A stretch of DNA of 47,269 nucleotides. Origin: Bacteroidales bacterium (GTDB lineage Bacteria; Bacteroidota; Bacteroidia; Bacteroidales; P3). A model generated the notes under the pieces. The model did no database searches, was not told the origin of the DNA, and worked only from the letters and a program-made list of their open reading frames with translations. Below are positions 16,782 to 24,992 of the stretch, piece after piece. The stretch spans positions 1 through 47,269 of the forward strand of contig JAGCUZ010000054.1 of assembly GCA_017962615.1 (NCBI GenBank), in the 5' to 3' direction. The position numbers and the translations under genes are program-made. Positions within the stretch are counted from its first letter, which is position 1. Every line of letters begins with the position of its first letter.

Positions 16782-17188
16782 AATACCTGCTCGACACAAA
16801 CGTTTGCGTGTTCTACCTGCGTGGTAAATACAATATGGATATCGCCATAGACAAAGTCGGATGGAGGCAATGCGCAATATCAGAAATAACGGCTTTGGAA
16901 CTAAAGATTGGCGCCGAACTATCAATGCAGCGCGATGGCATTGACAGAATGGAAGGTTTGAATCATTTTCTGAATGCTATCACCATCCTGCCAATATCCA
17001 AGGCTATTGACATGGCTGCAACAGAGAAAGTGCGTTTGCGCATGGCAGGGGCGCCTCTTGACGACGATTTCGACCTACTAATTGGATGCACAGCCGCTGC
17101 CTAAAATATGGTATTGGTAACCGAAAATATAAAAGACTTCAAGAACATAAGAGACATTCAAATAGAGAATTGGATTGTCCGAAAATAA
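16778..17188 (+). pseudogene. vapC: VapC-type PIN-domain ribonuclease with a premature stop
   Basis: The frame opens MKYLLDTNVCVFYLRGKYN with the PIN motif DTN (Asp6), the central SEITALELKIGAE, and DDDFDLLIGCTAAA, carrying the later acidic residues. A TAA at 17102-17104 then interrupts it. Translation of the same frame continues immediately with NMVLVTENIKDFKNI and QIENWIVRK and ends at a second TAA (17186-17188), giving 136 codons plus stop, the normal VapC length. The strand containing VTEN, usual in PIN domains, lies after the stop. So the gene is most simply a nonsense-mutated toxin truncated to 108 residues. Readthrough or a sequencing error is the alternative. Confidence 0.85.
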
Positions 17189-17233
17189 GGTTATGACAAC
17201 AACGTATTTCAAACAGTATTATTCACTTGCCGA

Positions 17234-19291
17234 CTATTTAAAGCGGAGACCGACGAGGAAGGTGATTCCTGGTTGCGGAACGCCGCCGTGGTCGCAATAG
17301 GAACGGTTTGTCAGATTGTGAAACTGCAAGAAGAGTGTGAGGCGGCGTAGAGGATACTCCGCCGTGGCATTGACCAGCAGCACATCGCCATAAGGCGTCA
17401 GATTGCCATCGGCTCCAATGTAATTACCCTCGCGGCAGCGATATACGATATCGCCTTTCAGACGCAACGGGAAAGCCGACTCGGCTTCGAACAGACGTGA
17501 CGGCACGAGCGCGACGGTCAGCACACCTTTGTGCCTCAGATAGTCGAGCACATACGGCGAAAGATATCCGCCAGCATCCTGTGCCACAGTACAGAAGGCA
17601 TAACTAGCGTCGACAGCATCGACAAACGAAGCCGCCTTCCATGACGCCATCAACTCGGCACCAATGGCATCGACACGGGTATGGTTCATTGAATACCACA
17701 GCTCTGCATCGGGCAGACGCACCCAGTCGATTATCTCACGGCCGGCACGGTAATACGACGTGGCGAGCAGGCGGAATGCCGACGTATTGTATTCCGTCCT
17801 CAACTCCAAGGCTGTGCTGTGCTCGGCATTGAGGTCGGGGTTGGCCATCTGGTTGACGCTTCTGTAGTAAAGGTCGGTAAATGACGGCAAACGGTAGGTG
17901 CGGCTCGCGGCGACACTGACACGCCACTGTGCTGAAGGCCGCCATACGACATCGGCCGAGGCTCCATAGTCGAAACCAAACATGCTGTTATGGCCGCCTA
18001 ACAGATTAGCCTCGAAGGTCAGCTTGTCGATAGAGAGCCTGTAGCCGCCAAAGAGCGACTGAGAGAGGCGCGACGACGCGTGGTCGTAGCGCGACGGCGG
18101 CTCACAAAGTCCATACACCGACGGCTCTCCAAGCACGTTGCTCACAATACCCTCATGGCGCACTTCGAAGCCCACGAAGGCAAGACCACGACCAACACCA
18201 CGCACAAGCCGCGAGCGGAGTCCGCCAATGTCGGAAAGGTGATAGTTGTGTCCTGCATACCAAGAGGCTGGCACGGCCACACCCTCGCGGAACAGTTCGA
18301 AACGGTCGGAATGCAAACGACCGTAAACGGCACTCTCGACGCGCATAGCGTCGCCACGATAGACATGTGCGGCCGATGCCGTGAGGGTACGCGTGGACTC
18401 GAACTGGTCGGGATAAGAGAGGCTGTAGAATGCCTGACTGCCGAAATCTTTTGCCTGTCCACCAAGCTGCAGCCGCCAGTTATGACGTTCTCCTCTACGC
18501 ACCGACTGCAGGTATAGACTCGCCAACCTGTAGTCGGTGTTCTCCATATAGCCATCGCTGCGCCCATAGGTGGCTGACACTGTATGAGCCCATGTACCTG
18601 CATGTTTCGTAGCCAGTGCCGACACCTTGGCTGTACCACACGAACCACCGTAAAGCTCGGCAAGGATGCGGTCTCGACAGACCTCGCAAACAACAATGTT
18701 TATTGCGCCACAGAAAGCCACAATACCTCTGGACAGCAGCATGGAGGGCGTCAGCACCTCGACACGCTCGACCATCGAGATATCGACAGGTATGTCGAGG
18801 TTATGGTGACCCGTCTGCGCATCGGTGAGGTTGATGCCGTTAAGGAGGACAAGCATCTGGTCGAATGTGCCACCACGCATCGACAAGTCACCTTGCATAT
18901 CGCCTACACCACGCACACGCATATCGACACCCGCAACGAGGGCAACCACGTCGCTAAGCGTTGAGACTGTATGTTTTGATAAATCCTCGGCCGTGAGTAA
19001 GACAGCAGGCTCTGCCGACACCTGCACCGAGGCAACTGGAGCAACTACCTGTACCGAACGAAGTTCAATCAAGTCGGACTCATCTTCGCTTTGAGCATAA
19101 AGTGCCAGAGGGACACTGAACATGAAACCCACAAGGGTGCCCACCGACTTGCGCAGCTGACAGTCGGCAATGTAAGATGCCACACGACCAATATTAACAA
19201 CTCTATGCAATGAGTTGAATGCAGCGTACCTGGCTCGCGTAAAGCGGCGAAAACGGAAAACGCCGAACCTATGAGATATCTGTCCGTACAC
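17234..19291 (-). CDS. TonB-dependent outer-membrane receptor
   Basis: This outer-membrane 22-strand beta-barrel with plug domain imports a ligand using TonB energy. The plug is visible as VAGVDMRVRGVGDMQGDLSMRGG (in two blocks), FDQMLVLLNGINLTDAQTGHH, and VERVEVLTPSMLLSRG. The barrel ends ...GGVPQPGITFLVGLRFK with a terminal aromatic-basic strand. The layout (plug, then SRTYRLPSFTDLYYR, a BtuB-like segment) suggests a cobalamin- or siderophore-type receptor, not a SusC. The start is uncertain: the longest frame uses GTG 19291, but the hydrophobic signal segment lies near 19110-19150 and a GTG at 19183 fits better. I see no cobalamin riboswitch upstream. Confidence 0.88.
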   Translation of the reverse strand: MYGQISHRFGVFRFRRFTRARYAAFNSLHRVVNIGRVASYIADCQLRKSVGTLVGFMFSVPLALYAQSEDESDLIELRSVQVVAPVASVQVSAEPAVLLTAEDLSKHTVSTLSDVVALVAGVDMRVRGVGDMQGDLSMRGGTFDQMLVLLNGINLTDAQTGHHNLDIPVDISMVERVEVLTPSMLLSRGIVAFCGAINIVVCEVCRDRILAELYGGSCGTAKVSALATKHAGTWAHTVSATYGRSDGYMENTDYRLASLYLQSVRRGERHNWRLQLGGQAKDFGSQAFYSLSYPDQFESTRTLTASAAHVYRGDAMRVESAVYGRLHSDRFELFREGVAVPASWYAGHNYHLSDIGGLRSRLVRGVGRGLAFVGFEVRHEGIVSNVLGEPSVYGLCEPPSRYDHASSRLSQSLFGGYRLSIDKLTFEANLLGGHNSMFGFDYGASADVVWRPSAQWRVSVAASRTYRLPSFTDLYYRSVNQMANPDLNAEHSTALELRTEYNTSAFRLLATSYYRAGREIIDWVRLPDAELWYSMNHTRVDAIGAELMASWKAASFVDAVDASYAFCTVAQDAGGYLSPYVLDYLRHKGVLTVALVPSRLFEAESAFPLRLKGDIVYRCREGNYIGADGNLTPYGDVLLVNATAEYPLRRLTLFLQFHNLTNRSYCDHGGVPQPGITFLVGLRFK

Positions 19292-19312
19292 TTGGCAGTG
19301 CTTTTATGATTT

Positions 19313-19350
19313 AAAAAGGGCTGGCACTGTAGTGTCAGCCCCCTCTTTTG
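19313..19350 (-). terminator. terminator after the Asn/Ser/Thr-rich protein gene
   Basis: GGGCTG-x-CACT pairs with AGTG-x-CAGCCC (19318-19328 with 19331-19341), with one internal mismatch or wobble. It is followed on the minus strand by TTTTT (19313-19317). It separates the repeat-protein gene from the TonB receptor. Confidence 0.7.
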
Positions 19351-19364
19351 TTCTCAAGAAAATC

Positions 19365-20765
19365 TTATCGGCGACCAGTGCGGCCATTGCCGGTATTACG
19401 CGACGTGCTGCCATCGCCACTTGTAGAGGTGCCGTTGTTGGTGTTGATTCTGCTACGTGTCGAACCACTGTTCACGTTGCTACGGGAAGAGCTGTTGTTA
19501 CTGCTGCTGGTCGATGCGCCGCGCGAGTTGCTGCTGCCACTGTTCAACGTTGTACTACGCGAGGTGCTGTTGTTATTGCTGGTGGCAGTGCTGCGCGAAG
19601 TGTTGCTGTTGTTCGTGTTAACAGAGGTTGCACGCGATGTGCTGGCACTGTTATTGTTGTTCACAGTAGAGCGAGAGGTGTTGTTGCTCGTGTTGACAGT
19701 AGTTGCACGCGACGTGTTGGCACTGTTATTGGTGTTCACAGTGGAGCGAGAGGTGTTGTTGCTTGTGTTGACAGTAGTTGCACGCGATGTTCCGACATTG
19801 TTACTGGTGTTTACCGTGGAGCGAGAGGTGTTGCTGTTACCCGTGTTAACGGTAGCACGCGACGTATTGCCGTTGCTTGTGTTCACAGTGTTGCGGGTTG
19901 TACTGCCTGTATTGTTGCCCGTATTCACATTACCACGCGAGCTATTACCCGTGTTGCCACCATTGTTTACTTTTCCACGAGAACTATTGCCGGTATTTCT
20001 CCCATTATTCACATTGCCTTGCGAGTTGTTGACTGTGTTGTTACCTGTGTTCACATTGCCACGGGAGTTTGTATTGGTGTTGTTGCCAGTACTTATGCGG
20101 CCAGTTGGACGGGTGTCGCCACTCCCGTTGCCAATATACTCATACCCTGAAAAGCCATGGTACTGGCTGTTAGTGTAGTGCGGACGGTCGATACCCGGAG
20201 TGAATGGACGGTCGGGATGCGGAGGCATGGTGCCTGGTCTACGCATATAATAGGGGTGCATGTGCGGCGGAGGCATACCGGGACCCGGCATTGCAGGCGG
20301 CAACCATCCATATTGATGCACATCGTAGTGATAGGTGCGGACATAACCAGGCGCGTGCACCACACGTACGAAGGTGCTGTAGCGCGGCATGTTCCACGCA
20401 AACGACGGCACAGTGCGCGTGTTGCGGAAACGCATATAATCAGCGGCACTGTACATGTTGTTGCCATTGAAAAGCCATATGCACGACAGGTCTATCGGCA
20501 TATAAATCTCCTCGCCGGTGTAGGCATCGTAGCCGAAAATCCATATTTCGTAGTACTTACTGTTGATACCTTCCATCCAAACATCGGAAAGAATCACATA
20601 GGTTGCAAGCTCGTTCTGATAGCCGCAATAGATCATCAATTCGGGCTGTCTGTTCAACGCTGCAACCACCCGCGTAGCCTGCGGATGAGTGAAGAAACGG
20701 ATGTTGTTGGCCGACGCGGTGAACAACAAAGCGCAGAAAGCCACTAAAAAAGCAAACTTTTTCAT
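19365..20765 (-). CDS. exported protein with a 240-residue Asn/Ser/Thr/Arg repeat tail
   Basis: The 466-residue protein has three parts. A signal peptide, MKKFAFLVAFCALLFTASA, is followed by a folded domain to about residue 140 (ATRVVAALNRQPELMIYCGYQ, EIWIFGYDAYTGEEIYMPIDLSCIW in two strands). A Pro/Met/His-rich linker spans about 150-210 (PGPGMPPPHMHPYYMRRPGTMP). From about residue 225 to the end the chain is almost only Asn, Ser, Thr, Gly, Val and Arg, in degenerate units such as NTSRSTVNT and NTSRATTVNTSN. I know no family match for the whole. The tail resembles surface or matrix low-complexity repeats and may be an O-glycosylation substrate (Bacteroidales modify D-S/T-hydrophobic motifs, which are rare here) or an adhesive, prion-like tail. 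Confidence 0.85.
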   Translation of the reverse strand: MKKFAFLVAFCALLFTASANNIRFFTHPQATRVVAALNRQPELMIYCGYQNELATYVILSDVWMEGINSKYYEIWIFGYDAYTGEEIYMPIDLSCIWLFNGNNMYSAADYMRFRNTRTVPSFAWNMPRYSTFVRVVHAPGYVRTYHYDVHQYGWLPPAMPGPGMPPPHMHPYYMRRPGTMPPHPDRPFTPGIDRPHYTNSQYHGFSGYEYIGNGSGDTRPTGRISTGNNTNTNSRGNVNTGNNTVNNSQGNVNNGRNTGNSSRGKVNNGGNTGNSSRGNVNTGNNTGSTTRNTVNTSNGNTSRATVNTGNSNTSRSTVNTSNNVGTSRATTVNTSNNTSRSTVNTNNSANTSRATTVNTSNNTSRSTVNNNNSASTSRATSVNTNNSNTSRSTATSNNNSTSRSTTLNSGSSNSRGASTSSSNNSSSRSNVNSGSTRSRINTNNGTSTSGDGSTSRNTGNGRTGRR

Positions 20766-20792
20766 GGTTTATTGATATTGAAATTTATTTTG

Positions 20793-20800
20793 CAAAAATA
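20793..20800 (-). promoter_or_regulatory. -7 box of the repeat-protein gene
   Basis: TATTTTTG on the minus strand fits TAnnTTTG and lies 27 bases before the ATG at 20765. No convincing TTTG is found at the -33 position, so the promoter call rests on one element. Confidence 0.5.
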
Positions 20801-20852
20801 CACAATTATTTTGGATTATCACGCAGACTTGTAAAAATATTTTGGCAACGGC

Positions 20853-21965
20853 TTAATTATCGGCTCCGAACTCCATGAGGTAGGCTTTGATAAAGTTGTC
20901 GATTTTGCCGTCCATTACGCCGGTAACATCACCTGTCTGGTAATTGGTGCGGTGGTCCTTGACGCGGCGGTCATCCATGACGTAGCTGCGTATCTGGCTG
21001 CCCCACTCTATCTTTTTCTGCGAAGCTTTTATCTTGGCCTGCTCTTCCTGACGGTGCTTGAGTTCGCGGTCGTATAGCTGCGAGCGGAGGAGGCGCATGG
21101 CGTTTTCCTTGTTCTTGGGCTGGTCGCGCGTCTCGGTGTTTTCTATAAGTATTTCTTCCTCGGCTCCAGTGTAGGGGTCTTTGTACTGGTAGCGCAGACG
21201 TACGCCAGACTCTACCTTGTTGACGTTCTGCCCGCCGGCACCGCCACTACGGAAAGTGTCCCATGAGAGGCGCGACATGTCGACGACCACCTCGATGGAG
21301 TCGTCGATAAGTGGTGTGACGCTGACGGAGGCGAAAGATGTCATGCGCTTGCCTTGTGCATTGAATGGACTTACGCGAACGAGGCGGTGAACGCCGGTCT
21401 CGCTCTTGAGGTAGCCATAGGCGAAGTCGCCTTCTATCTGCATGGTGACGGACTTTATGCCTGCGCCTTCGCCATCGAGGGAGTTGGAGATGGCGACGCG
21501 GTAGTTGTGTGTCTCGGCATAGCGTATGTACATGCGCATGAGCATCTCGGCCCAATCCTGTGCCTCGACGCCGCCGGCACCGGCATTAATGCTTAGCACT
21601 GCATCGAGCCGGTCGCTCTCGTTGCGGAGCATATTCTTGAATTCCAGATCTTCCACTTTGCGACGCGTGCTTTCCATCTGGTTGAGCAATTCCTCTTCGG
21701 TGGCATCGCCCGACTCAAAGAACTCGTTCATGACGGCAAGGTCGTCACAGCTTTCGGCCACTTCGGCGAAGGATGTGGTCCAGGTCTTCTTTGCCTTGAT
21801 GGCTTTGAGTATCTTCTGCGCCTCCTTGGGGTCGTCCCAGAAGTTGGCGGCTTCGGTCTTCTTCTCTTCCTGTGCTATGTCGGCGGAGAGGTTGTCGATG
21901 TCCAGATAGCGTTTCAGCGCGTCTTTGCGCGAAAGGAGGTCCTTGATGGTTTCGGCTGTCGTCAT
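20853..21965 (-). CDS. prfB: peptide chain release factor 2
   Basis: This 370-residue class I release factor reads UGA and UAA. The GGQ peptidyl-hydrolysis loop is RSGGAGGQNVNKVES near residue 245, and the anticodon-mimic region contains the RF2-type segment around SPFNAQGKRMTSFASV (near 200). The usual programmed frameshift site (CTT TGA C near codon 25) is absent: the equivalent KRYLDIDN is encoded by an uninterrupted frame (TAT CTG GAC ATC). So this copy lacks the classical autoregulation. It follows the glycosyltransferase gene by 34 bases on the same strand. Confidence 0.95.
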   Translation of the reverse strand: MTTAETIKDLLSRKDALKRYLDIDNLSADIAQEEKKTEAANFWDDPKEAQKILKAIKAKKTWTTSFAEVAESCDDLAVMNEFFESGDATEEELLNQMESTRRKVEDLEFKNMLRNESDRLDAVLSINAGAGGVEAQDWAEMLMRMYIRYAETHNYRVAISNSLDGEGAGIKSVTMQIEGDFAYGYLKSETGVHRLVRVSPFNAQGKRMTSFASVSVTPLIDDSIEVVVDMSRLSWDTFRSGGAGGQNVNKVESGVRLRYQYKDPYTGAEEEILIENTETRDQPKNKENAMRLLRSQLYDRELKHRQEEQAKIKASQKKIEWGSQIRSYVMDDRRVKDHRTNYQTGDVTGVMDGKIDNFIKAYLMEFGADN

Positions 21966-21999
21966 TACGGAGAGTATATTGTTTTCTAAGTGTTAGTTG

Positions 22000-23898
22000 T
22001 TATATGCGGTTCCAGTTGCGGAGAAGGATGATTAGGTCGGTGGAGGTGTGGTAGTCGGAGGTGTAGTTGTGGTCGAGGCGCTGCCTGTCGAGTCCTTTGG
22101 CCTTAGGGAAGCGGTCGCTGGTGGAGAAGACACCCGCGCGGATGTTGGGTGTGGAATAACCCACCCACGAGCTGCGGCCGCGCAGCACCGACAGGCAGTC
22201 GGCAAAATAGCGGCGCTTGTGCTGCTGCGGCCAGAAGAGCAGCGGCGAGAGAAGCAGCATGGCTATGGCGGTGAGTATGTCGAAAAGGCGTTTGTTGCGC
22301 CGGTTAGTGGCTGAGGTCACGGTGTTGGAGGCCTCGCCATAGAGGGAGTCGGCCGTGGCAGTGTACTTGCTGCCTATAAGCACGGAGTCGCCGTGGGGCG
22401 CTATGCGGAAGGTGATGCCTTTGCCGCGCAGGACACACATGGTGTCGAGAATGCGGTCCACGGACAGGTCCTTGCTGCAGAACACCATCTCGTCGATGTG
22501 GCCAGTCTTTGCCGTGGAGCCTATAAGGGAGTCCACCTGCGACGGGAGACAGGTGTCGACAGAATGGGGCGTGAGGTCCATGGTGTCGAACAGTGCCGCC
22601 ACACGCGCCTGCTCCTCGGGACTGCCAACCACGAGATAGCGCCTGCGGCGGGGTGCCGCCGCGTAGCCTTTTACACGGAAGAGGCCCAGCAGGAGCCTCA
22701 CGGCCACCAGTCCCGCCAGGGTCCAGAGAGAGCCCAGCAGCACTATGGCGCGCGAATAACGCAGGGTCTCGTCGAGCAACGAATAGAAGAGCAACAACAG
22801 GCAGGTGCCCAGGGCTATGCCTTTGGCTATGCGTCCCGTGCGGACGGGCTTGTCGTAGCCGCCGCCGAGGAATGTTGAGCAGAGCAACAGGAGGCTGTAA
22901 AGAGGCAGTATGAGGAATGTGTAGCTTTGAGGATAGTAGTTGACGTTGGAGGCCCAGAGCGAGGCCCAAAGGTATTTGATAGCCACGAAGCCGCCCCACG
23001 ACACGGCAAAGTCGAGCGTCGGCAGTGCCAGCCGTCCCACGAGACGCTGCATGAAAGCCAGGAAGGCCCGGCACCAGATGGCGGTTTGTATTAGCATCAT
23101 GTAGAGTCTTGCGCCACGGCCGCTGAAATAGCGCCGCGCGAAGATAACCATGGCGTTGTAGAAAGTGTAGACGTAGTTCATGGAGCCGCGGTGGGTGCTC
23201 TCTCCTTTGTAGTGCAGGATGCGTGTAGTGGGCATGTAGTGGTTCTCGAAGCCTGCCAGCTTTATGCGCCAGGAGTAGTCAATGTCCTCGCCATACATGA
23301 AATAGCTCTCGTCGAGCAGGCCAACCTTATCGAGCGCCGCGCGCCTTATCATGAGGAAGGCGCCGGGGAGTATGTCGACAGGTGCCTCCTCGTCGTCGGA
23401 CAGATGGCCCATGTAGTATGCTGCCACACGGCGGTGGCGCGGGAAGAGGCGGATGAGGCCGCTTATCTTGTAGAACGACGTGGCCGGAGTGGGAAAGCCG
23501 CGTTTGCTCTCCTTGAGGTACTCGCCTTCGCCGTTGACCATCTTGACGGTGAGGCCGCCACAACGTTCGTTGGCCTCGAAATGCTCCACGCAGCGCAGGA
23601 GGGTGTCGGTCTGCAGGAGGGTGTCGGGGTTGAGCAGCAGCACATAGTCGCCGCTGCATTCCCGGATAGCCTGGTTGTTGGCCTTGGCAAAGCCCACGTT
23701 GTCCTTGTTGGTAATGAGCCTCACAGAGGGGAACTTCTCGCGGAGCATCTCCACGGAGCCGTCGTCGGAGTTGTTGTCGACCACAAAGACCTCGATGTCG
23801 TCAATAACGCCACCACGCTCCGAGTCGTATACCGACACGAGGCACTGGTCAAGGAAATGCTTGACGTTGTAGTTGACTATGACGACACTTACCTTCAC
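22000..23898 (-). CDS. family 2 glycosyltransferase with C-terminal polyprenyl-phosphate-transferase-like region
   Basis: The 632-residue membrane protein has a rhamnosyl-type GT2 domain at residues 1-240: VSVVIVNYNV at the start, VVDNNSDDGSVE, NVGFAKANNQAIR, LLLNPDT (the metal-binding DxD-like site), and DESYFMYGEDIDYSWR. The middle (about 265-420) has several hydrophobic segments. A nucleotide-binding-like strand, RRRYLVVGSPEEQARVAALF, follows near 430. The end has one more hydrophobic segment and a region resembling truncated sugar-phosphate transferases. It probably builds surface polysaccharide at the inner membrane. The fused layout is uncommon, though I have some memory of similar long GT2 proteins in Bacteroides. 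Confidence 0.85.
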   Translation of the reverse strand: MKVSVVIVNYNVKHFLDQCLVSVYDSERGGVIDDIEVFVVDNNSDDGSVEMLREKFPSVRLITNKDNVGFAKANNQAIRECSGDYVLLLNPDTLLQTDTLLRCVEHFEANERCGGLTVKMVNGEGEYLKESKRGFPTPATSFYKISGLIRLFPRHRRVAAYYMGHLSDDEEAPVDILPGAFLMIRRAALDKVGLLDESYFMYGEDIDYSWRIKLAGFENHYMPTTRILHYKGESTHRGSMNYVYTFYNAMVIFARRYFSGRGARLYMMLIQTAIWCRAFLAFMQRLVGRLALPTLDFAVSWGGFVAIKYLWASLWASNVNYYPQSYTFLILPLYSLLLLCSTFLGGGYDKPVRTGRIAKGIALGTCLLLLFYSLLDETLRYSRAIVLLGSLWTLAGLVAVRLLLGLFRVKGYAAAPRRRRYLVVGSPEEQARVAALFDTMDLTPHSVDTCLPSQVDSLIGSTAKTGHIDEMVFCSKDLSVDRILDTMCVLRGKGITFRIAPHGDSVLIGSKYTATADSLYGEASNTVTSATNRRNKRLFDILTAIAMLLLSPLLFWPQQHKRRYFADCLSVLRGRSSWVGYSTPNIRAGVFSTSDRFPKAKGLDRQRLDHNYTSDYHTSTDLIILLRNWNRI

Positions 23899-23913
23899 TT
23901 TACGGCCCTTTGA

Positions 23914-23941
23914 TGTTGATAAGTTGATATGTTTGCGTCAG
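23914..23941 (-). repeat. intergenic repeat, partial copy D
   Basis: On the minus strand this reads TGACGCAAACATATCAACTTATCAACAT in effect. It shares the TGACGCA...CATATCAACTTATC core with copies A and B (26041 and 30060) but lacks the 9-bp array. Instead, AACTTAGAACTTA-type repeats adjoin it up to the ZIP gene stop. Confidence 0.6.
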
Positions 23942-23972
23942 TCACTTAGAACTTAGAACTAATAACTTAAAA

Positions 23973-24809
23973 CTAAAACGTTGGGTATATCTCGGGGCAG
24001 CCAGGCGTGAAGTAGGCGGCAACGAAGGCCACCAGGATAAGCGCCAGCTTGGCGTAGGAGAAGCGGTTGTGGTCGTGGTCGAAAAGGATGCTCACCGACA
24101 CATGGAGCAATATGCCCACAACAACGCCCATCACAAGGCTTTGCAGCACCTCCTCCTGCGGCAGCAGGTAGAGGTTGCACAGCGAGCCCAGCGGCGTCAT
24201 GACGGCGAAGAGCGCCAACAGCGTCAGCGACTTCATAAAGCTGTAGCCGTTCACCATAAACAGCGACACCATCACCAACGCAATGGGTATGTTGTGCAGC
24301 ACTATGCCGTAGAGCAGCCCTTGGTGGATGTCGCCGTCGGCACCGTCTACAAGCGGCATGCCCTCGAGGAAGGCATGGATGCAAAGACCAATCATGAGAC
24401 CCGTGACGGGGTGCACACCCTCACGGTGGCAGGAGCCGTCGTGGTGATGATGCTCATGGTGCTGGTGCTCCTGAAGTTCCTCGGCCTGCTCATTGCAGCA
24501 TGCGCAATGGTTGTGTCCATGCTCCACACCTTTGGTGAGATGCTCCAGAAACAGCTGTATGAGGAAGCCTATCATCACCGCAGCGGCAATCTTGAAATGG
24601 CATTCGGGTGTCACAAAACGCGCCTCACCTTCGCCGAGGAACATGTGGGGCACCAAGTTGATAAAACAGCTTGCAAAAAGAAACGCCCCGCCAAACACCG
24701 TCACGTACTGCATAACCTTTTCAGGCACATGCTTGCGTCCCGGCAGCAGTGCTGCCCATACCACCACTCCGGCGATTATTAATATATAAGATAAAACAAC
24801 GTTGGTCAT
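23973..24809 (-). CDS. ZIP family metal transporter
   Basis: The 278-residue inner-membrane protein is of the ZIP type (zinc or related divalent cation uptake). Seven to eight membrane segments are visible. A histidine-rich cytoplasmic loop (EHQHHEHHHHDGSCHREG, about residues 112-129) precedes the signature helix GLMIGLCIHAFLEGMPL, and HNIPIALVM gives the second metal-binding helix (HNxPxA). Length is normal. The gene is followed on the same strand by the glycosyltransferase gene, with intergenic repeat copy D between them. Confidence 0.9.
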   Translation of the reverse strand: MTNVVLSYILIIAGVVVWAALLPGRKHVPEKVMQYVTVFGGAFLFASCFINLVPHMFLGEGEARFVTPECHFKIAAAVMIGFLIQLFLEHLTKGVEHGHNHCACCNEQAEELQEHQHHEHHHHDGSCHREGVHPVTGLMIGLCIHAFLEGMPLVDGADGDIHQGLLYGIVLHNIPIALVMVSLFMVNGYSFMKSLTLLALFAVMTPLGSLCNLYLLPQEEVLQSLVMGVVVGILLHVSVSILFDHDHNRFSYAKLALILVAFVAAYFTPGCPEIYPTF

Positions 24810-24845
24810 CTGTCTTCCTGTGTTATATTTATGACAATAAAAAAA

Positions 24846-24941
24846 GGGTAAGCTGTTTATATCGCACCGCTACAACCAAACACCCTTGCTGCATTCCTGC
24901 CCTGGGGGATTCAATGGGAGCTGGTCGTATAAGACTTACCC
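24846..24941 (-). ncRNA. ffs: signal recognition particle RNA, small bacterial type (4.5S)
   Basis: On the minus strand the roughly 96-nt RNA starts GGGTAAG and ends CTTACCC, so the ends pair. The apical SRP core is present as CAGGGCAGGAATGCAGCAAGGG, close to the conserved GG-CAGG--GGAA-G-AGCA pattern that binds Ffh. A run of T residues follows on the minus strand (24838-24845), giving a terminator-like end. A textbook promoter lies just upstream. It binds Ffh to target membrane and secreted proteins. Confidence 0.9.
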
Positions 24942-24946
24942 GATTG

Positions 24947-24977
24947 CAAAAGTACGCATTTTTTTTAAATTGGCAAA
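24947..24977 (-). promoter_or_regulatory. promoter of the SRP RNA
   Basis: On the minus strand TTTG (24974-24977), 19 bases, and TACTTTTG (24947-24954). The predicted first base of the RNA is about 6 bases downstream. This is the cleanest Bacteroidota consensus promoter in the window. Confidence 0.85.
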
Positions 24978-24992
24978 CATTTTTTACTTTTT

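Noticed and set aside
19130-19300. Cobalamin riboswitch before the BtuB-like receptor
   Set aside because: No B12-box or pseudoknot-like conserved segments could be found.
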